9,634 bases of DNA, from the NCBI GenBank assembly GCA_002369525.1, contig DFFN01000027.1:1-9634 (forward strand), in the 5' to 3' direction. Positions 7,890 through 9,634 of this stretch are shown piece after piece. Every line of letters begins with the position of its first letter. The stretch's first letter is position 1. Made by a program: the position numbers and the translations under genes. The notes beneath the pieces were generated by a model. It was not told where the DNA came from, did not search any database, and was given only the letters and a program-made list of their open reading frames with translations. This stretch comes from Lachnoclostridium sp. UBA3775 (GTDB lineage: Bacteria > Bacillota > Clostridia > Lachnospirales > Lachnospiraceae).

Positions 7890-9002
7890 ATGGTTTACGA
7901 AGCTAATAATCTAAGCAAAAGATTTGGCCAGGATCTGATAATCGATGACTTCAGCCTGAGAGTCGAGGAGGGAGAGTTCATTGCGCTTGTCGGTAAAAGA
8001 GGCAGCGGCATGACAACCCTGATTCAGATGCTGGTCGGAATACTCCGTCCTTCATCCGGAGAAATAGTTTTTGACGGTAAGAAGGTATCGGGCTTCCGTT
8101 TTAACAGACTCAGAAGAAAGAGCATAGCATATATCCCCACGGAACCGATACTTGTTCCGAACATGACGGTATATGAGAATCTTCTTATCGCTCTTTCCCA
8201 CAGAAGAGGAAATGACAAGACAAAGAAGAAGGTCGCAAGGGATGTGCTTAAAACTCTCGGCATCAAGGACAAGGGAAGATATTTCCCGAGAGAGCTGACT
8301 CCCTTTGAAAAGCAGAAGGTCTGCATCGGCAGGGCAATGATAAAGGAGCCCGATATTATTTTCTGCGATGAGCCCACAGACATACTTGAGGGCTTTGAAA
8401 CCGAACAGATGCTTGAGCTTCTGGAAATTCTCAACAGTGCAGGCTATACCATCGTTATGACCACACACAGCAAGAGAATTGCCGGCAGGTGTCACAGAAT
8501 GGTACCGATTGCCGAAGGCGTACTTCCGGGCGACGAAACCGACTATACACCCGAAGATGCCATGGAGGCAATGATAGACGCAAAGAACGGTGAAGAAGAG
8601 GGTTATGACGAAGAGGCGGAGGCTGCCCGGGAGGCAGAGACCGGAGAAGCCGAAGCATACGAAGAAAAAGATGAAGTAAAGGACGCTTCCGATGAGGGCA
8701 CAGAAGCCGATGAGGCTGCGGCGGCCGATGAAGAAGAGTTTGATTTTGACAATGCGGTAGCGGCGGTTGCATACTCAGTACTGGGTGACAGCAAAGCAGA
8801 CGCAGGCACAAACAAAGAGGTTGTGGAAGCCGATTACAGCTTTGAAGAAGAGGACGAAGAGGACGAGCTTGGATTTGCGGCTCCCGATTACGATCCCGAC
8901 GAGGAGTTCGAGAGGGACGAGATGACTCCTCCCGACGATGAGGATGATGAGTGGAATGAACTTCTCACCAGAAAGTCGCGTCTTAACAAGATCAAAAAAT
9001 AA
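7890..9002 (+). CDS. ABC-type ATP-binding subunit with degenerate motifs and long acidic tail
   Basis: Residues 1-215 follow the fold order of an ABC nucleotide-binding domain of the FtsE/LolD/MacB type: a Phe12 A-loop candidate, Walker A, PNMTVYENL, signature helix, Walker B and H-loop. Several normally invariant residues differ. Walker A reads GKRGSGMTT (35-43), with Met41 in place of the phosphate-binding Lys. The Q-loop position has Thr84 (YIPTEP) rather than Gln. The signature is LTPFE (136-140) in place of LSGGQ/E. The D-loop reads DILE rather than xxLD. Asp160-Glu161 of Walker B (IIFCDEPT) and His193 of the H-loop are kept. Residues 216-358 form an acidic tail, and a basic RKSRLNKIKK ends the protein. 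The total of 370 residues compares with about 220-240 for FtsE/LolD. It should sit on the cytoplasmic face with the upstream permease. ATP hydrolysis is doubtful; nucleotide binding or a structural role is possible. The ABC fold assignment is firm, the function is not. Confidence 0.88.
   Translation: MVYEANNLSKRFGQDLIIDDFSLRVEEGEFIALVGKRGSGMTTLIQMLVGILRPSSGEIVFDGKKVSGFRFNRLRRKSIAYIPTEPILVPNMTVYENLLIALSHRRGNDKTKKKVARDVLKTLGIKDKGRYFPRELTPFEKQKVCIGRAMIKEPDIIFCDEPTDILEGFETEQMLELLEILNSAGYTIVMTTHSKRIAGRCHRMVPIAEGVLPGDETDYTPEDAMEAMIDAKNGEEEGYDEEAEAAREAETGEAEAYEEKDEVKDASDEGTEADEAAAADEEEFDFDNAVAAVAYSVLGDSKADAGTNKEVVEADYSFEEEDEEDELGFAAPDYDPDEEFERDEMTPPDDEDDEWNELLTRKSRLNKIKK
8529..8963 (+). other. Acidic low-complexity coding region (C-terminal tail of the ATPase subunit)
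   Basis: This stretch encodes residues 214-358 of the ATPase subunit and is strongly purine-rich on the + strand (many GAAGA/GAGGA units). By hand count 61 of residues 216-358 are Asp or Glu and only seven are Lys or Arg. The rest is mostly Ala, Gly, Ser and Tyr, as in a disordered segment. One hydrophobic island, NAVAAVAYSVLG (288-299), interrupts it and could be a short docking helix. There is no exact tandem repeat. FtsE and LolD proteins normally end soon after the H-loop and lack such a tail. Confidence 0.8.
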
Positions 9003-9030
9003 AAATAGTTTTTGAAAGGTAAACGAAGAG

Positions 9031-9634
9031 ATGAAAAAGCAGGAAACCACGAGAAGGAGAGGAGCAGGCATTTTGATGCCGGTATTCTCGCTTCCTTCGC
9101 CTTACGGCTGCGGTACACTCGGAAAGGAAGCCTTCGAATTTGTTGACTTCGTCGCATCGACGGGCAGCAGATACTGGCAGGTGCTTCCGATCGGTCCCAC
9201 AAGCTACGGTGACAGCCCGTATCAGGGCTTTTCGGCTTTTGCCGGCAACCCTTATTTTATCGATCTTACCGAGCTTTGCAAGCAGGGACTGCTTGATGCA
9301 AAGGAGCTTGAAAAGGTCAATTTCGGAACCAATCCGGAATATGTTGACTACGGCAAGATGTACGAAAACAGGTATACCGTATTAAGAAAAGCTTTTGAAA
9401 AGACGGGGGGCAAATACAAGGAAAGCGCAGCCTATAAAAAGTTTGAAAAGGATTCAAAATACTGGCTCGAGGATTTCGCTTTATTCATGGCACTTAAGAG
9501 CAGGTTTGAAGGAAGACCCTGGCAGGAGTGGGACAAGGATATAAAGCTCAGAAAGCCTTCCGCTGTAAAGAAATACAGGGAAGAGCTTGCAGAGGATATC
9601 GAATTCCAGAAATTCATGCAGTTCACCGTTTTCG
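9031..9634 (+). CDS. malQ: 4-alpha-glucanotransferase (amylomaltase), N-terminal part (3' end cut by window)
   Basis: This GH77 enzyme transfers alpha-1,4-glucan segments between maltodextrins in the cytosol and helps convert maltose and starch breakdown products. The open frame gives 201 residues before the window ends, out of about 500 expected. Recognised segments are GAGILMPVFSLPSPYGCGTLG (11-31, of which SLPSPYG is the most typical) and WQVLPIGPTSYGDSPYQG (49-66) followed by FSAFAGNP (67-74), part of the substrate-binding face of the barrel. The three catalytic carboxylates of the family lie further downstream, outside the window. The start at 9031 puts the conserved RRxGILxxxxSLPSPYG block near residue 10 as in relatives. 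The ribosome binding site is weaker than its neighbours' (GAAAGG at 9014-9019, 11 bases away). A 28-base gap without a hairpin separates it from the ATPase gene. Confidence 0.96.
   Translation, partial: MKKQETTRRRGAGILMPVFSLPSPYGCGTLGKEAFEFVDFVASTGSRYWQVLPIGPTSYGDSPYQGFSAFAGNPYFIDLTELCKQGLLDAKELEKVNFGTNPEYVDYGKMYENRYTVLRKAFEKTGGKYKESAAYKKFEKDSKYWLEDFALFMALKSRFEGRPWQEWDKDIKLRKPSAVKKYREELAEDIEFQKFMQFTVF

Noticed and set aside
8603..8815. Ser/Ala-rich open frame on the - strand opposite the acidic tail
   Set aside because: Its composition is a direct complement of the GA-rich coding tract (Glu/Asp codons read backwards as Ser/Leu/Phe), so it carries no independent coding signal.

Overview
This window comes from a bacterial chromosome and carries seven genes on the + strand: two cut by the window edges and five complete. 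Every base is in a gene except six gaps of 12 to 33 bases. Nothing supports a gene on the - strand, an RNA gene, an insertion sequence, a CRISPR array or a factor-independent terminator. The likely source is a member of Bacillota, class Clostridia, possibly a gut Ruminococcaceae/Oscillospiraceae type. This rests on strong AGGAGG-type ribosome binding sites, moderate G+C, a clostridial-style MetRS with a CxxC...CxxC zinc element and a fused C-terminal tRNA-binding domain, and an extracytoplasmic PQQ-like propeller of a kind common in clostridia. The genus cannot be fixed from the sequence alone.

Layout: (1) 1-1446, the C-terminal three quarters of transketolase; (2) 1465-3153, a membrane-anchored extracytoplasmic PQQ-like beta-propeller of unknown ligand; (3) 3173-4399, a CPA2-type cation:proton antiporter with the Asp-Asp motif of electrogenic exchangers and no cytosolic RCK domain; (4) 4413-6440, methionyl-tRNA synthetase; (5) 6474-7877, an unrecognised membrane protein with the topology of an FtsX/MacB-type permease; (6) 7890-9002, an ABC-type ATPase subunit with badly eroded motifs and a long acidic tail; (7) 9031-end, the N-terminal part of 4-alpha-glucanotransferase.

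The flanking and central enzymes (transketolase, MetRS, MalQ) are housekeeping carbon and translation functions with no obvious link to one another. The short gaps and the ribosome binding sites that overlap upstream stop codons suggest read-through transcription and translational coupling, at least for antiporter-metG and for the permease-ATPase pair.

The part most worth a second look is the permease/ATPase pair at 6474-9002. The permease has one N-terminal helix, an extracytoplasmic domain of about 315 residues and three C-terminal helices, as in mechanotransmission ABC systems such as FtsEX, MacB and LolCDE. Its partner has the ABC fold, but Met replaces the Walker A lysine, LTPFE replaces LSGGQ, the Q-loop glutamine is lost and the D-loop is altered. 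The Walker B Asp-Glu and the H-loop histidine remain. A highly acidic tail of about 145 residues follows (61 Asp/Glu in 143 residues by hand count). The reading frames are intact, so this looks like a maintained, repurposed FtsEX-like module rather than decay. Its function is unknown.
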